Positions 7,031 to 17,200 are shown, counted from the first letter of the stretch. The stretch: 51,121 bases of DNA from Candidatus Babeliales bacterium (GCA_020054235.1 JAGVLQ010000015.1:65033-116153), one strand, 5' to 3'. Program-made: numbers and translations. The notes: generated from the sequence alone by a model not told the origin.

Positions 7031-7687
7031 TTATATTTTACAATTACATTTTGTTCCTGTTTGATGTAAGCATGAACATTTTGAACACTGTTCAATAATC
7101 TCCATTTGCTTAGAGGTATTTACCTTTTCACTGAGCCGCTTATAGGGTTTCCTTAGGTTCATACTTTCCACTTCCCAAATGTAACCGTTGATTACAACAT
7201 TTTTCGGAATCAATTGACTTATTTTAAAAAGATTAACTTGTTTTTCACATACTTCATCAACATCAGTAAACATTTGAATCCATTTTGCGAAATTTTGTTT
7301 TTGGTTTTCAAGTTTAAGCTCAGGCAATGAAGGATTTATAAGTTCAGTAGCAAGATTAATGCCTTTGTTTTCTAGTATTCCTGATAGGTACTCACCGGTA
7401 GCTGTCATCATGCCACATTCAGTATGATTGAGTATTATAATTTCCTCTGTTCCAAAAAATTGTGTTGTCAGCATCGCAGATCGAATGGCATCATCAGTGA
7501 CTAATCCTCCAGCATTGCGAAAAATATGAGCATCACCATCATTAATAGCTAATGCTTGATTTACAGGAAGCCTTTCATCCATACAGGCTAGAACAAAAAG
7601 GCGCCTGTTATTAGGAATGCCGAGTTGGCGCCTTAAAGACCAAGCTTCGTGTTCAGCTAATTTTACCTTTAATTCATCATGCAACAT
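7031..7687 (-). CDS. Beta-class carbonic anhydrase with cysteine-rich tail
   Basis: The enzyme interconverts CO2 and bicarbonate. The beta-class zinc ligands are present: ACMDERL (Cys and the Asp-Arg dyad, about residues 34-40) and NHTECGM (His and Cys, about 91-97), separated by the usual 55-60 residues. HIFRNAGG is also typical. The last ~20 residues add QCSKCSC and KCNCKI, a cysteine cluster not normal for the family that could bind metal. The gene overlaps the TolC-like gene by 11 bp and ends a coupled operon with the multicopper oxidase. Why a carbonic anhydrase sits in a metal-resistance operon is not clear from the sequence. Confidence 0.85.
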   Translation of the reverse strand: MLHDELKVKLAEHEAWSLRRQLGIPNNRRLFVLACMDERLPVNQALAINDGDAHIFRNAGGLVTDDAIRSAMLTTQFFGTEEIIILNHTECGMMTATGEYLSGILENKGINLATELINPSLPELKLENQKQNFAKWIQMFTDVDEVCEKQVNLFKISQLIPKNVVINGYIWEVESMNLRKPYKRLSEKVNTSKQMEIIEQCSKCSCLHQTGTKCNCKI

Positions 7688-9065
7688 TGTTACTCTCCTG
7701 ATTAAATAACGTTATATTTTTACCCAACGCTCTTTCTAATTGTGCAAATTCTTTCCGTGCATGATAATATTTATCGATTAACTGGGAGTTTGCTTCATAC
7801 AATTTTATTTTAGATTCTAAAGCAGTAACCATTGTTACTTGCATTGTTGCTGCATAGTTATAAGCATATTCGATTGCTTTCTGATAGGATGGCAATACAT
7901 TATTTTTATACAAAGTAATTTCTTTTTCTAATGCTTTCAGAGAATTATATGGTTTATTAAGTTCTTCTAAAATTCTGATTTTTTCTACGATTAATTCTTG
8001 TTTTGCCTGTTTAAGAAGAAATTCTGCCCGCGCAACCTGTGCATAATTAGTATCAAAAATAGGCAAACTTATATTAAAATAGGGTCCCCATCCTCTAAAG
8101 GGTTTATCAAAATCCTGTTTATAGGCAACTCCAATATCTACAACGTTAAATATTTTTGCCTTTTCTAGTTTGATGGTGTCTTTATATTGTCTTATTTTCA
8201 TGCAGGCTATCTGTATTTCAGGTCTATTTGCAAGAGCATAATCTTCCATAATTTTTAATTCAGGAATAAATCTTTCTTGATGTAATTTATCAAGTAATGT
8301 AATAGGCATTGATGATGGTGTCAGGCCCATTAACTTTTTTAAATGAATATAGGCATTAATCAGATCTGCTTTGCGTTGCTCGAATTCAGATTCTAGGTTA
8401 CTTAATCTTGCATCAACAAGATCTTTATCGAGATCAGAAGTATAGCCATAGAGTTGTCGGTAATAAATTTCATTACGAAGTTCTTGCGTAATTTCCAAAA
8501 GATCTTTTGTATTTTTTACCTGTAGTTCTGTAGCTAAACATGTATCATACGCTATTTTAGTTTCTGCAACGGTAGTAAGAATAGTGGAAAATATACGTAA
8601 TGAAACAATTTCTAATAAATCTTGCGCAACATGCTTAGTCAATGGAACTTGCCATAAATCAGATAAGCGAACATGAGCCACACTCTCAATATTCGTTTGA
8701 CCAGTTCCAGGGCCCTGAGTACGTACTGGAATTCTAAAAACACTATTGATATTTGGATTTGTATAAAGGCCTGCTTGAACCAGATCTGCTTTGGCAATTC
8801 CTAAATTCTGAAAATCAGCTTGCAATTCAGGATTGTTGTGCAGCGCAATACTAACAGCTTCATCTCTTGAAATAGCATGATCTAGAGTGTCTTTAATGGT
8901 TGGCATATCTGCTAAATCAAAATACAACTGATTATCTAAAATAACGGTTGAACCTGTTGATGCTAGTGCTTTTTTTTGCAATTTAGAAAAATCAGAATTT
9001 ATTTTTACTTTTGTACATCCAGATAATAAAGATAAAATGATCAGAATAAAACTATATTTTTTCAT
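7677..9065 (-). CDS. TolC-family outer-membrane efflux lipoprotein
   Basis: The product starts with a lipoprotein signal (MKKYSFILIILSLLSGC, lipobox LSGC) and continues as a 440-residue protein of long helices typical of the OEP/TolC fold. It has two repeated halves, the first with REAVSIALHNNPELQADFQN and the second with ANRPEIQIA and FNISLPIFD. Proteins of this type form the outer-membrane channel of RND or ABC efflux systems; the lipid anchor recalls CusC. No RND pump or membrane-fusion protein is in the window, so the inner partner must be elsewhere or the exporter is unusual. Its start overlaps the multicopper oxidase stop by 4 bp (ATGA). Confidence 0.85.
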   Translation of the reverse strand: MKKYSFILIILSLLSGCTKVKINSDFSKLQKKALASTGSTVILDNQLYFDLADMPTIKDTLDHAISRDEAVSIALHNNPELQADFQNLGIAKADLVQAGLYTNPNINSVFRIPVRTQGPGTGQTNIESVAHVRLSDLWQVPLTKHVAQDLLEIVSLRIFSTILTTVAETKIAYDTCLATELQVKNTKDLLEITQELRNEIYYRQLYGYTSDLDKDLVDARLSNLESEFEQRKADLINAYIHLKKLMGLTPSSMPITLLDKLHQERFIPELKIMEDYALANRPEIQIACMKIRQYKDTIKLEKAKIFNVVDIGVAYKQDFDKPFRGWGPYFNISLPIFDTNYAQVARAEFLLKQAKQELIVEKIRILEELNKPYNSLKALEKEITLYKNNVLPSYQKAIEYAYNYAATMQVTMVTALESKIKLYEANSQLIDKYYHARKEFAQLERALGKNITLFNQESNNVA

Positions 9066-10321
9066 ACTGTTTTTTCTTTAGTACTTAGGTAGTCACGACT
9101 TGACACATCTTCGCCCATTTCTTTTGGATGTTGCCAAGGAGCTTTTGGATCTTTTGGAATTACATTTACTATAGTAAACATACCTCCATGTGGCATTATT
9201 CCTAAGGGTACATCTGCATGTGCATTCATTACATGATGAACTTTATGGCAATGAAAAAACCAAAGGCCAGGATTCCAGGCAACAAATTCTACATCACGCG
9301 AGGCTCCAGGCGGTACATCCACCGTATTGCCAGGCCATTGTGCTGAAAGAGGAATAGGTCCGCCCTCAGTGCCAACAACCCACCAGGTATGACCGTGCAT
9401 ATGGATTGGATGATTGTCCATACTTGAATTGATAAGACGAATACGAACACGGTCTCCTTGATTTACCGTGATTGTCGGTATGGTTGGGGCAGATTTGCCA
9501 TTAAAAGTAAACCAATTAAAATCCATACTAACTAAATCAGGGTCAACATTACCAGGCAATATACGCCATTCCTGCAGAGTAATAACGAATTGTTTATCGA
9601 TTTTTTTATCATATTTTTTAGGATGGATAATAATTGCACCTACCAGTCCATAGCTCGTTAATTTCATCAAATTAAATTCACCATGATAAAATGCTGTTCC
9701 CGATTGATACAGTGTGTATTCATAATTTCTGGTTTCTCCCGGCATAATAATAGGTTCTGCTACGCCACCAGCTCCATCTTGATCATTAGGTAGTTCAATA
9801 CCATGAGAATGAACTGAAATAGGTTCTGGTAGTTCGTTCTTTATAACAAGTCTAATACGATCGCCTTCATTAACTTCGATGGTTGGACCAGGAGTTGTAC
9901 CATTAAATCCCCATGCCCGAATTTTTTGTACAATTGACCGATGATGTTTAATGCCTGGTGGAACTTTATTTTTTTTTGCTATTAATGATTCATAGTCTGC
10001 TTCTTTGCCATCAGTAATATATTGCTCTATTGGTTGGGCATATAATTTAAATACCTTAACATTGCCATCCATTTCAAAACCTAAAGGTTCAATGCCAGGA
10101 GTAATTACTACGCCCATTTGTTTACCCGTAAGGGGTGGTTGCGGAGAAGGTTTTATGTTGGGATTTGCCCATGAATAAGGAAGTCTCATAAGATGTTGAG
10201 TATGGGAAAATTCATGGTGAGTGTTTTTGTTCAAATCGAGAGTTTTATGAAGTAGATCATATTTTTGGCCGAGGCAAGGCAACCAGAGAAAAAATATATA
10301 ATGTTTAGTTAAAGACTTCAT
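9062..10321 (-). CDS. Multicopper oxidase with atypical second copper motif
   Basis: Multicopper oxidases oxidise substrates such as Cu(I) while reducing oxygen to water, usually outside the cytoplasm. Copper motifs are HSHGIEL, HPIHMHGHTWW and FHCHKVHHVMNAH. The cupredoxin beta-strand layout and about 420 residues suit a three-domain enzyme. The second motif, normally HxH, reads YHGEFN here, so one trinuclear-site histidine appears to be missing. ATG 10319-10321 follows GTGGAG and gives a hydrophobic N-terminus (MKSLTKHYIFFLWLPC) that may be a signal peptide. It leads a coupled operon with the TolC-like lipoprotein and the carbonic anhydrase. The family call is firm; catalytic competence is not. 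Confidence 0.85.
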   Translation of the reverse strand: MKSLTKHYIFFLWLPCLGQKYDLLHKTLDLNKNTHHEFSHTQHLMRLPYSWANPNIKPSPQPPLTGKQMGVVITPGIEPLGFEMDGNVKVFKLYAQPIEQYITDGKEADYESLIAKKNKVPPGIKHHRSIVQKIRAWGFNGTTPGPTIEVNEGDRIRLVIKNELPEPISVHSHGIELPNDQDGAGGVAEPIIMPGETRNYEYTLYQSGTAFYHGEFNLMKLTSYGLVGAIIIHPKKYDKKIDKQFVITLQEWRILPGNVDPDLVSMDFNWFTFNGKSAPTIPTITVNQGDRVRIRLINSSMDNHPIHMHGHTWWVVGTEGGPIPLSAQWPGNTVDVPPGASRDVEFVAWNPGLWFFHCHKVHHVMNAHADVPLGIMPHGGMFTIVNVIPKDPKAPWQHPKEMGEDVSSRDYLSTKEKTV

Positions 10322-10424
10322 TCTATTGACTCCACTATAATTATCTTTTAACCATAACAAAGATGAGTTGAAAGTAAACTGATTTTTTATGAACATGAAA
10401 TTAACAATTGAAAGGAATCAGAGA

Positions 10425-10471
10425 TAAAAATAATGCCAGAAACTTTATGCTTGAAAGAAGTTTCTGGCATT
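10425..10471 (-). terminator. Rho-independent terminator after the thioredoxin gene
   Basis: AATGCCAGAAACTT (10432-10445) and AAGTTTCTGGCATT (10458-10471) form a perfect 14-bp stem. On the minus strand it is followed by TATTTTTATC. It separates the thioredoxin gene from the oxidase operon. Confidence 0.8.
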
Positions 10472-10514
10472 TGAATAATCTTCAATTAAAACTAGGTTTT
10501 TAGATAGTGATGCA

Positions 10515-10919
10515 TTACTTCTGATTTAAGGCCTCTAAGATCTTATTAAGTTTTGATGTTAAATTTTTTTGATTTGGACCCATTATGGTATATTGAGGTT
10601 TTTTATTTTTAGGCGCAAAAATGAGGACAGTAGGGAGAGCAACAATAGTATAGCGTTCAGCTAGTTTTGGTAGATCATTAATATCAATTTCAACAAAGTG
10701 GACATTGGGATATTTAGGTGCAAGATCTTTTAAATGGCGTCGTGTAGTGTTGCAAACAGAACAACCTGAATGAAATTGGGCTGCAATAGGCTTGGTTGCT
10801 TTTTCAAGTAGTTGATCAAACTCTTTTTCATTTTTTATTGAAATAATATTGTCTTCTTTAGAAAAAATTGTTGATACTACTACTAAGTTAAGAGCTAATA
10901 TGATTAAATGATGTTTCAT
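10515..10919 (-). CDS. Secreted thioredoxin-like protein
   Basis: The 134-residue product has a signal peptide (about 1-20), then a thioredoxin fold with the redox pair in GCSVCNTT (Cys at about 54 and 57, replacing the usual WCGPC) and the cis-proline loop VALPTVLIF. It would act as a disulfide reductase or isomerase outside the cytoplasm, perhaps keeping copper-site cysteines reduced. It lies between the oxidase operon and the divergent CPBP gene and has its own terminator. Reading it as part of the metal island is inference from position. Confidence 0.82.
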   Translation of the reverse strand: MKHHLIILALNLVVVSTIFSKEDNIISIKNEKEFDQLLEKATKPIAAQFHSGCSVCNTTRRHLKDLAPKYPNVHFVEIDINDLPKLAERYTIVALPTVLIFAPKNKKPQYTIMGPNQKNLTSKLNKILEALNQK

Positions 10920-10966
10920 AATATTCTCCTTAACAAGAGTTGTTTAATTTATAGGTTGATCTTAGC

Positions 10967-11572
10967 ATGTTAAATAAAACCTGTATAGAGCTCCATAAAA
11001 GCAATTTTTTTTGGTTGTTGGAGCATCTATTTTTCATAACCTTTTTTTTAATTTTTCACCAGCTTTATCCAAGCACTTTATTGGCACAATATATTCTTGT
11101 TTTTCTTGGCTTATTTTATATGATTTTTATAACTTTTCTATTAGATGCCAAACCTTCTGATTTTGGTCTGACTACCAAAAATTTTAAAAAAGCATTTTTA
11201 TTTAATTTTTTTTCTACTATAGCAATTGCAATTGTTATGCAAGGAGCAAAAATGCTTTTTCCTCATCAATTTGCTCTGCAAATGATACCAGGGGCAATGC
11301 TTTACTATATTGTTATCTCTGTTCCCCTTCAGGAGATTATATTTAGAGGTTTTTGTTTGTGGCGTACGCAGGCAATGTTTAATAACAAAGTAGTTGTAAT
11401 AATGCTTAGCTCACTTTATTTTACGGCATACCATTTAATTTTTCAAAATTGGTGGTTTGTAGTGAGTGTTTTTTTTATAAATATGTTTTGGTCCTATTAC
11501 TATCTTCGTTACCCCAACATTTACCCCTTCATTCTTTCTCATGCTCTGTTAGGTTATTTGCATTGTTTTTAG
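10967..11572 (+). CDS. CPBP-family intramembrane metalloprotease-like protein
   Basis: The 201-residue hydrophobic protein has the CPBP/Abi layout: motif 1 LQEIIFRGFCLWR, motif 2 YFTAYHLIF, and a last motif SHALLGYLH. Family members cleave substrates in the membrane (as in CAAX-protein processing) or serve in peptide self-immunity. Motif 1 is normally EExxxR; here the first glutamate is glutamine (QEIIFR), which may reduce activity. It is divergent from the thioredoxin gene (47 bp) and convergent with the copA operon. The substrate is unknown. Confidence 0.72.
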   Translation: MLNKTCIELHKSNFFWLLEHLFFITFFLIFHQLYPSTLLAQYILVFLGLFYMIFITFLLDAKPSDFGLTTKNFKKAFLFNFFSTIAIAIVMQGAKMLFPHQFALQMIPGAMLYYIVISVPLQEIIFRGFCLWRTQAMFNNKVVVIMLSSLYFTAYHLIFQNWWFVVSVFFINMFWSYYYLRYPNIYPFILSHALLGYLHCF

Positions 11573-11630
11573 CATAATACGCTGTTTATACGCTCAATAA
11601 TACTTGTAGAAAAAGTAGTTTTAAAAGTAA

Positions 11631-11846
11631 TTACATCATCATTGGCATTTTCATATTTAAACAACAAAGCAAAAAGCTTAAAATAATTGGACACGTAATT
11701 ATGGCTAGCAAAAAAAGAAGTAATAATACGCCTGCAGCTTGAGTAATGTTTACATCTTTTTTGATATAATAGAGTAGGTAGTAAAAGAAAAAATAATAGA
11801 CTATTACATTGATGATGCCTAACAAAATAAATAAAAGTATATTCAT
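11631..11846 (-). CDS. Small membrane protein with Met-rich tail, copA operon
   Basis: The 71-residue product has two membrane segments and ends CCLNMKMPMMM, a methionine/cysteine cluster of the sort that binds Cu(I). ATG 11844-11846 follows AAGGAA; nine further upstream codons are open but lack a ribosome site. It lies 44 bp after copA and is probably cotranscribed. No family is recognised; a part in copper transfer is inferred from tail and position. Confidence 0.6.
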   Translation of the reverse strand: MNILLFILLGIINVIVYYFFFYYLLYYIKKDVNITQAAGVLLLLFLLAIITCPIILSFLLCCLNMKMPMMM

Positions 11847-11890
11847 TTTTAGTTCCTTTTTTAGGTTCTTCAAACTTATCTCAATTGATA

Positions 11891-13912
11891 TTAATTTGTT
11901 CCTTTCATATTAGTTTTTTTAAATTGTTTTAGACGTAATGCATTCAATACTACTGATAAACTAGATAATGCCATTGCTGCTCCTGCAAGCATTGGATGTA
12001 ATGTTACTTTAAAAAAAGGATACAATATTCCCATAGCTATTGGTATGAGTAAAATATTATAACCAAATGCCCAAATTAGATTTTGATGGATATTTCGCAT
12101 GGTAGCTTTGGATAACCGAATAACGAATGGAATTAAGGTAAGATTATTATGCAGAAGTGCCATTTGTGCAGTTTCAAAAGCAATATCTGTACCTTCTCCC
12201 ATAGCAATACCTACATCTGCTACAGCAAGAGCTGGTGCATCATTAATGCCATCACCAACCATTCCAATAGAATAACGTTGTTGAAGTTCCATAATTTTTT
12301 TTGCTTTATCTTCTGGAAGAATTCGAGCAAAAAATGTGGTGATACCTAATTCTTTAGAAACAGCGATTGCTATTTCTATATTATCTCCAGTCAAGAGCAT
12401 CGAATTAATATTCATATTATTCAATTCTTCAATAGCCTGATATGCTGTTTCTCGTATTGTATCCATAGCACTATAATATGCTATTAACTTGTTATTTATA
12501 GCAATAAAGGTGATTGTTTTTCCTGCACGAGCCCATTTGCTGGTTATTTCTACTATTGCTTCAGGAGTAGAAATATTTTCACGTTCAAGGAAACGATGTG
12601 CTCCAATTAAAACAACATATTCATTTATTGTAGCTTTGATTCCATAACCTGGAATATTCTTAAAATCTGTAACAATGAGATTATCATCAAGTTCAATTTT
12701 ATTTTTTTCAAGATACTTTATCATAGCTCGGGATATGGGATGTTTGGATCGTTCTTCTATCAGTTTAATTAAACGAAAATATAATAAAAGTTGATCCCTT
12801 GCGCCTTGCTTGTTAATCCATTCGAAATCTATGATTGAAGGTTTACCTGTAGTAAGAGTTCCAGTTTTATCAAATACAATTGCATTTAATGTACAAGCTT
12901 TTTCAAGTGAGGCAGCATCCTTTACAAGAATTCCTGCCTGTGCAGCACGACCAGTTGCTACAATTATTGAAATAGGAGTAGCTAACCCAAGGGCACAAGG
13001 ACATGCAATAATAAGGACTGAAATCATGCTGAATAGAGCAAATGGTACTTGGGGTTCCGGACCAAAATTAAACCAAATTAAAAATGCAATGAGTGCACAG
13101 ATGATAACAATAGGAACAAAAAAAGACGCTATAATATCAACGACACGTTGAATTGGAGCTTTAGATTTTTGTGCTTGCTCTACAAGATCAATAATTTTGG
13201 CAAGTATGGTATCTTTACCAATTTTTTCGGCTTTCATTTCAAATGAATTGGTAAGATTAATAGTTCCTCCAATTACAGTATCATTAACTTGCTTTACTAC
13301 TGGATTACTTTCTCCCGTTACCATGCTTTCATCAATAGAAGAGCCTCCTTGTGTAATAATACCATCGACGGGTACTTGAGCTCCGGGATCTACTCTTATA
13401 ATATTACCTAATGAAATATGCTCTAAGGGAACTTCAACCCAACTTTTTTTATTATCAATAACACGTAATATTATAGCATTGCTTGGTTGTAGTTTCATTA
13501 ATTTTTCAATAGCTTCTGAGGTACGCTGCATTGCTCCTGCTTCAAGATAATTTCCTAAAAGGATAAAGGCTAAAATGCCGACGCCTATATCAAAATAAAG
13601 GTAAGTAGGTAACCCTAATTGAGAGAGAGTAGATGCAAATATTAATACGAAGATTGAATAACTATATGCTACAAGAGTACCTAAGACTATGAGTGTGTAC
13701 ATGTTTGCTTTGCGATTAATAAAACCTTGCCAAGCTTTTTTATAAGAAGCTGAAGCTGCCCAAAACTGTACTATACTAGCTATTATTGCTGCAAGCCATT
13801 GATTAGTAAGCCATAAAGGCATAGAAATAAATTGTTGTGCCATTAAAAAAAGAGTAGCTATAAGAGGGACAATTACTTTAGGTTTTAGTTTAATTAATTT
13901 TTTATTATTCAT
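11891..13912 (-). CDS. copA: Copper-translocating P1B-type ATPase
   Basis: The enzyme pumps copper out of the cytoplasm using ATP. It has eight membrane segments, the A-domain TGES, the ion-binding IACPCALGLATP, the phosphorylation site DKTGTLTTG, the HP motif KHPISRAM and the hinge GDGINDAPALAVADVGIAMG. CPC plus YN and MxxSS-like residues in the last helices indicate Cu(I) (P1B-1). At 673 residues it lacks any N-terminal heavy-metal-binding domain, so delivery may come from the neighbouring cysteine-rich protein. Its start overlaps a 32-residue membrane peptide by 8 bp. A CcoI/FixI role in cytochrome oxidase assembly is possible, but the resistance-type neighbours favour export. Confidence 0.92.
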   Translation of the reverse strand: MNNKKLIKLKPKVIVPLIATLFLMAQQFISMPLWLTNQWLAAIIASIVQFWAASASYKKAWQGFINRKANMYTLIVLGTLVAYSYSIFVLIFASTLSQLGLPTYLYFDIGVGILAFILLGNYLEAGAMQRTSEAIEKLMKLQPSNAIILRVIDNKKSWVEVPLEHISLGNIIRVDPGAQVPVDGIITQGGSSIDESMVTGESNPVVKQVNDTVIGGTINLTNSFEMKAEKIGKDTILAKIIDLVEQAQKSKAPIQRVVDIIASFFVPIVIICALIAFLIWFNFGPEPQVPFALFSMISVLIIACPCALGLATPISIIVATGRAAQAGILVKDAASLEKACTLNAIVFDKTGTLTTGKPSIIDFEWINKQGARDQLLLYFRLIKLIEERSKHPISRAMIKYLEKNKIELDDNLIVTDFKNIPGYGIKATINEYVVLIGAHRFLERENISTPEAIVEITSKWARAGKTITFIAINNKLIAYYSAMDTIRETAYQAIEELNNMNINSMLLTGDNIEIAIAVSKELGITTFFARILPEDKAKKIMELQQRYSIGMVGDGINDAPALAVADVGIAMGEGTDIAFETAQMALLHNNLTLIPFVIRLSKATMRNIHQNLIWAFGYNILLIPIAMGILYPFFKVTLHPMLAGAAMALSSLSVVLNALRLKQFKKTNMKGTN

Positions 13913-14003
13913 AATACTCTTTTATTTTTGGCCATAGAAAAAACCATGCTGTTAGTAAAATAAGAAATATTATCGTTATGTTGATCCATATTTTCCATTC
14001 CAT
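13905..14003 (-). CDS. 32-residue single-helix peptide overlapping copA
   Basis: ATG 14001-14003 lies behind AAAAGGAC. The frame encodes MEWKIWINIT, then a hydrophobic helix, then WPKIKEYYE and TAA at 13905-13907. The last codons overlap the copA start, so translation of copA is probably coupled to it. Tiny one-helix proteins next to copper ATPases are known (CcoS beside CcoI), but sequence identity to CcoS cannot be claimed. The ribosome site, hydrophobicity and overlap support a real gene. Confidence 0.6.
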   Translation of the reverse strand: MEWKIWINITIIFLILLTAWFFLWPKIKEYYE

Positions 14004-14279
14004 TTATTTGTCCTTTTTTCAGAGTTTTGCTCCTGATTTCTTAATAATTATAATTTCATTCCTAACTTTAATGGATTTTAATTTTATCAAATGCTCTTTT
14101 ATAACCTCAAGTATTTGATGTGTTTAGGTCAATTTTAGAAAAAGTTCGGATTGCTAATGCTTTAGAAAAAACTTCATATTTCTTTTAAACAAGGTCTGTT
14201 TTTTATTTTATGTTTAATTGTTGCACTCGATTGTCCTGATGTATTAGCTTTTTGCTCAAGATAGCAAAGGAGATTAATA

Positions 14280-17200
14280 ATGAAATTTCGCGTAGAGTTT
14301 ATCGCAAAAATTAAAAACTCCGTTCATGGTGATCCTTCGAAATACTCAGGAGTAAACGCTGTGCTCAGCACTCACTCCGTTCATGGTGAGCTTGTGGAAC
14401 CATATGAACGTTCAAAATTTCTCATAAATTTAGCTCACGCCCTTCGACGAGCTCAGGGTGAACGGGGGAAAAAATTTATTAGAAAAATAGCTTTGGAATT
14501 TAGAGATAAGCTCTTAGTTATAATGAGTGTTTTACTTACATTGAGTTTGCATGCTCAAGAAAGTTCTGATATACAAAAATACCTTGATCAGTTTGATAGT
14601 GCTTATAAGAGTGCGCAGGATACTCTTACAACTTACTCCAAAACTGTATATGAACGAATTGATTCTATCAAAGAAAATATAACACTATTTTCTAGTGCTG
14701 ACCAAAAAACGCTGAGCGACGAATTAACTTCGATTCAGGCTACATTACCTGATGTAATCAATGCAGCACGAAAAGATCTTGATGATGCGTATAATACTTA
14801 TAAAAATCAATTGCAAACTAGCAAAACCCCGGAACAAGTACTACCAAGTCTAGTGCCCGCATTGGCTCGAATACCTATAAAACTCAAACTACAAATTGAA
14901 CCAAAAATAATTAATCTTGAACGAATCTACACCAGTTTGAAAACGAGCCAAACGTTTCAAGAAAAACGAGCCTATCAAGAACAGATGAGAAAGTTTTTTC
15001 AAAGCATCGCCCCTTTATTGCCTTTAGTTGAACAAGCACGTAAAGCAGGACAAAAAGTTATTGAACAGTACAACCAGACTCAACAGATTACCATGAGTGA
15101 CGTTACGAACGTTACCAAACAATTTGAAAACGTTATTGATAGTTTGAACAAGCAGTATAAAAGTCAAAATATTCCGGTAACTTTTGGTAAAAAATCAAAT
15201 TTTGTGAGCTTAGCTTTTCAACGTCTTATTTCATTTTATTTGGATGATCTTGGAACAACGCTAAGACTTGGTCATAGTATGTATCAAAAAATGACTCAAA
15301 AAAAACAAGATAAAACGCCCTATTACAAACTTTTTTATGACTTAGTGCAACGGATTCAGGGAAACGGCACAGGTGAAACGACCTTAATTTCAAAGGGATA
15401 TAACGGTGAGGTTGCAGCATTAGCAGAACAATATTTTCCGGATCAAAAAGATACAATTACTATACATTTTGCACAACAAAAGCAAGTAATGAGCATTGAT
15501 GCCTTTGGTAATGCCTTATGGGATCTTTCGGTGAGTGTTACTGATCCAGGCCCTCAAGATGTTATTTATGCAAATGGTTTCTACCGTGAAATTATGGATC
15601 AATTGAACGTAGTTGAACCATCAAGGGCTGCTCAATCGCAACGCCAAGCTAATGGGTATATGGCTTCTTTGTATTTAAATCGGGCACAGGCAAATTTAAA
15701 AAAAATGAAACCTGATAAAGATACGAGTGATTTATTGAATATTGTTATTGATTCATATCAACAAGCTTCCACCTATTTTAAAAATGCAGGAAATTCGACT
15801 AATCAACAACTGTATCAAAATTTAGTAGATAACTTGCAAAATGCAGTTACATCCAAACAACAAGGACAGCAAGCAGAGCAACAATATGACATTGCTCGTG
15901 CAATTCTAGCATATCAAAAAGCATTTAATTTTTTCAGCGTGGGGGGTGATGCTATTGATGCTGCAGCGATGCAAAATCGATGGAACGAACTTAATGCACA
16001 ATACAGTATTAAAGAAGCGCAAGATGCCCTGAATAATTTTGTTACTAATAATAAAATCCAATTGCAAGCTTATATGGTTTCGATTAGTGTGCCGACGGTA
16101 GACCAAAGTACCATGCTTTCTCAATATGATTCTCTGTTTTCTGATTTATCGCAAGTGTGTAAAAACGCGATAGATAACTATAAAAAAGGGATAGCAAGTC
16201 TAGAAACCTTAAACAAATCAACCAAAAATCTCGAAGATACCATACAATTATTACAGTTTCTGGTTGATGGTTTAGATCACTTGAATAAGGGTGATGAGTT
16301 TGCGCAACTAGGTAATCTGGAGAATTTAGAAAATGCAGAATACAATTCCTATCCGCAAGCGCTTTTTAATGCACGCAATGCTGACGCACTCTATAGTGAA
16401 AAAATAAAGGATTATGTGATTGTTTTTCCTGCGCTCTTAGCAAATGATCAAATGTATAAAATGCTAAAAAGCGGTCAAGTTTGGAATTTTGAACTTTTGT
16501 TTAATCGGCATTGCGCAAAGCGGTATAGTGAAGTTGCACAAACTATTACTAATGACCCATCATTGCTTCTACAGTATATTTCAGCAGCTGATGGTACGCG
16601 CATGATCTATTTGAGCAACACGATGGAGCTAAGTCTTACCAATTCATTAGAGTATTTACTTTCAGATTCACAACTTATTGTAACCTTACGACAACAAGCA
16701 CTCGATAAACAAGCAGCAGCTTTAAAATTACCAACGCAAGCATGGCAACAAGATGCTAATGTTACCCATTTTTATCTAAGCACGGCAGATAGTGCTTGGA
16801 GAGAAGTACTGAAACGTTTTGCAACGCTATGGGTCTTTGGCAGGAATGTTGCCTTACGCAATGATTTTTTAAATGCCGCAGCGGCCTATGCTAAAACCTA
16901 TCTAGCTAATGTGCCTGCGCAATTTTATCCTTCCATTGGTACGGCGCTTATTCATTTTAGGCAATACGTAGTGTATACCCTAGAAAATCAAACAGCGAAT
17001 GCGCAAGCTGCTTTACAAGAAATTCAAAATTTAACACAAACTTTTTTTGATGCGGCGCAGCAATTGATAAAAAAAGTTGAAAGTCCAGATTTGATAAGTT
17101 CAGCAACGGATAATCAACTGAAACTAGTCGAATGGCAAAAACGTTTTGATGAATCAGTAGCCGATCAAAATGCTATCATTGCGCAATTATCACCAAAAAC

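Noticed and set aside
10967-11572. Altered CPBP motif (QEIIFR) as a sign of a new function
   Set aside because: One substitution in motif 1 is not enough to claim altered chemistry without an alignment.
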